DNA of 64,000 bases from Peribacillus sp. FSL P2-0133. Lineage in GTDB: Bacteria > Bacillota > Bacilli > Bacillales > DSM-1321. Within the stretch, counting starts at the first letter, position 1. Every line of letters begins with the position of its first letter. Location: assembly GCF_037975445.1 (NCBI RefSeq), contig NZ_CP150254.1:3780001-3844000 (forward strand). The letters are read 5' to 3'. Made by a program: the position numbers and the translations under genes. Below the pieces are notes generated by a model. That model worked only from the letters and a program-made list of their open reading frames with translations. It made no database searches and had not been told where the DNA came from. Shown here piece after piece: positions 63,655-64,000 of the stretch.

Positions 63655-64000
63655 TTACTTTTGTGCATACACATGATTCATAGCACTTTCAGCCTTCGGA
63701 TATGGAGCATTTTCAGCATAATCTGTTGCTTCGTTTACTATCTTCATGACTTCATCATTCATTTGTTTCTCAAGGTTATCATCCATGATTCCCACTTCTT
63801 TTAAATACGCTCCAAATGTCATTATCGAATCCTTCGTTTTGGCTTCGGCCACTTCGTCCGCAGTCCGGTAGCTTCGGTCATCATCATCACTTGAATGAGG
63901 TGTAAGCCTGTATGAAACGGTTTCTACAAGTGTAGGGCCTTCTCCCCTTCGTGCACGGTCAGCCGCTTCTTTCACCGCTGCATACACTTCCAATGGATCA
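63655..64000 (-). CDS. bkdAA: Branched-chain alpha-keto acid dehydrogenase E1 alpha, C-terminal part
   Basis: The reading frame is open to the window end, so this is the last 114 or so residues of BkdAA. DPLEVYAAVKEAADRARRG, PTLVETVSYRLTPHSSDDDD and RSYRTADEVAEAKTKD match the E1 alpha family, with HSSDDD being a conserved segment near the phosphorylation-loop equivalent. The gene continues past 64000, and the bkd operon (ptb, bcd, buk, lpdV) presumably lies further right. Confidence 0.92.
   Translation of the reverse strand, partial: DPLEVYAAVKEAADRARRGEGPTLVETVSYRLTPHSSDDDDRSYRTADEVAEAKTKDSIMTFGAYLKEVGIMDDNLEKQMNDEVMKIVNEATDYAENAPYPKAESAMNHVYAQK

Overview
The window looks like chromosomal DNA of an endospore-forming, low-G+C Bacillaceae bacterium. 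It carries spoIIM, a dacF-spoIIA operon, part of the spoVA operon, mciZ and racA. Gene order follows the Bacillus subtilis segment from ypuI through fur, yqkF-yqjA and art to bkd. The methylmalonyl-CoA mutase genes, the ohrA/ohrR pair and G+C-rich dispersed repeats suggest a Peribacillus/Priestia-type genome rather than B. subtilis itself. The species is inferred. Most genes lie on the minus strand. I saw no rRNA, tRNA, CRISPR array, transposase or prophage genes.

Layout. 1-6.3 kb: ypuI, an unknown gene, scpB and scpA (condensin partners), a YjcZ-type spore peptide, a DUF309 gene, an orphan ribT, ypuA and lysA. 6.5-17.9 kb: a reduced spoVA operon (AA, AB, AEA, AF), a purine permease inserted in front of it, sigF-spoIIAB-spoIIAA-dacF, and the nucleoside salvage operon deoB-pupG-pdp. 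18-24.4 kb: xerD, yqzK, fur, spoIIM, an acetyltransferase, an EndoQ-like nuclease, nudF, mciZ and yqkF. 24.6-26.1 kb: ohrA and ohrR on either side of a repeat-rich block. 26.2-36 kb: the yqkE/D/B genes, the SOS pair yqjX-uvrX, a cell-wall hydrolase, yqjQ-yqjP, proI behind a proline T-box, a glyoxalase-fold gene and racA. 36-46.3 kb: an ABC importer, a YisP-like enzyme, rnz, zwf, gndA and DNA polymerase IV. 46.8-55.3 kb: a peptidase, acyl-CoA carboxylase beta subunit with methylmalonyl-CoA epimerase, prli42, an L,D-transpeptidase, yqjA, the arginine importer and brxB. 55.4-64 kb: meaB-mutB-mutA and the 3' end of the bkd operon.

How the genes work together. Sporulation is the main theme. The SpoIIAA/AB/SigF switch sits behind a sigma-H-type promoter, DacF and SpoVA act in the forespore, SpoIIM and MciZ act in the mother cell, and RacA anchors the chromosome at the pole. 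The second theme is branched-chain amino acid and propionate catabolism. The Bkd complex makes branched acyl-CoA from valine, isoleucine and leucine. Propionyl-CoA can be carboxylated, epimerised and isomerised to succinyl-CoA by the YqjD-like subunit, the epimerase and MutAB, with MeaB protecting the mutase. The biotin carboxylase subunit is not in the window. Zwf and GndA form the oxidative pentose phosphate branch.

Many start codons were moved inward or to TTG/GTG from the longest open frame, using Shine-Dalgarno spacing and remembered protein family N-termini. Five genes of 28 to 57 codons (YjcZ-like, MciZ, Prli42 and two membrane-type peptides) and a 28-residue peptide were found by direct reading. 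The least explained structures are two copies of a G+C-rich element, each near the same hairpin family (25.1-25.6 and 61.1-61.3 kb), tandem sigma-H-type promoters before racA, and mutually exclusive hairpins before a 57-residue peptide at 43.3 kb.
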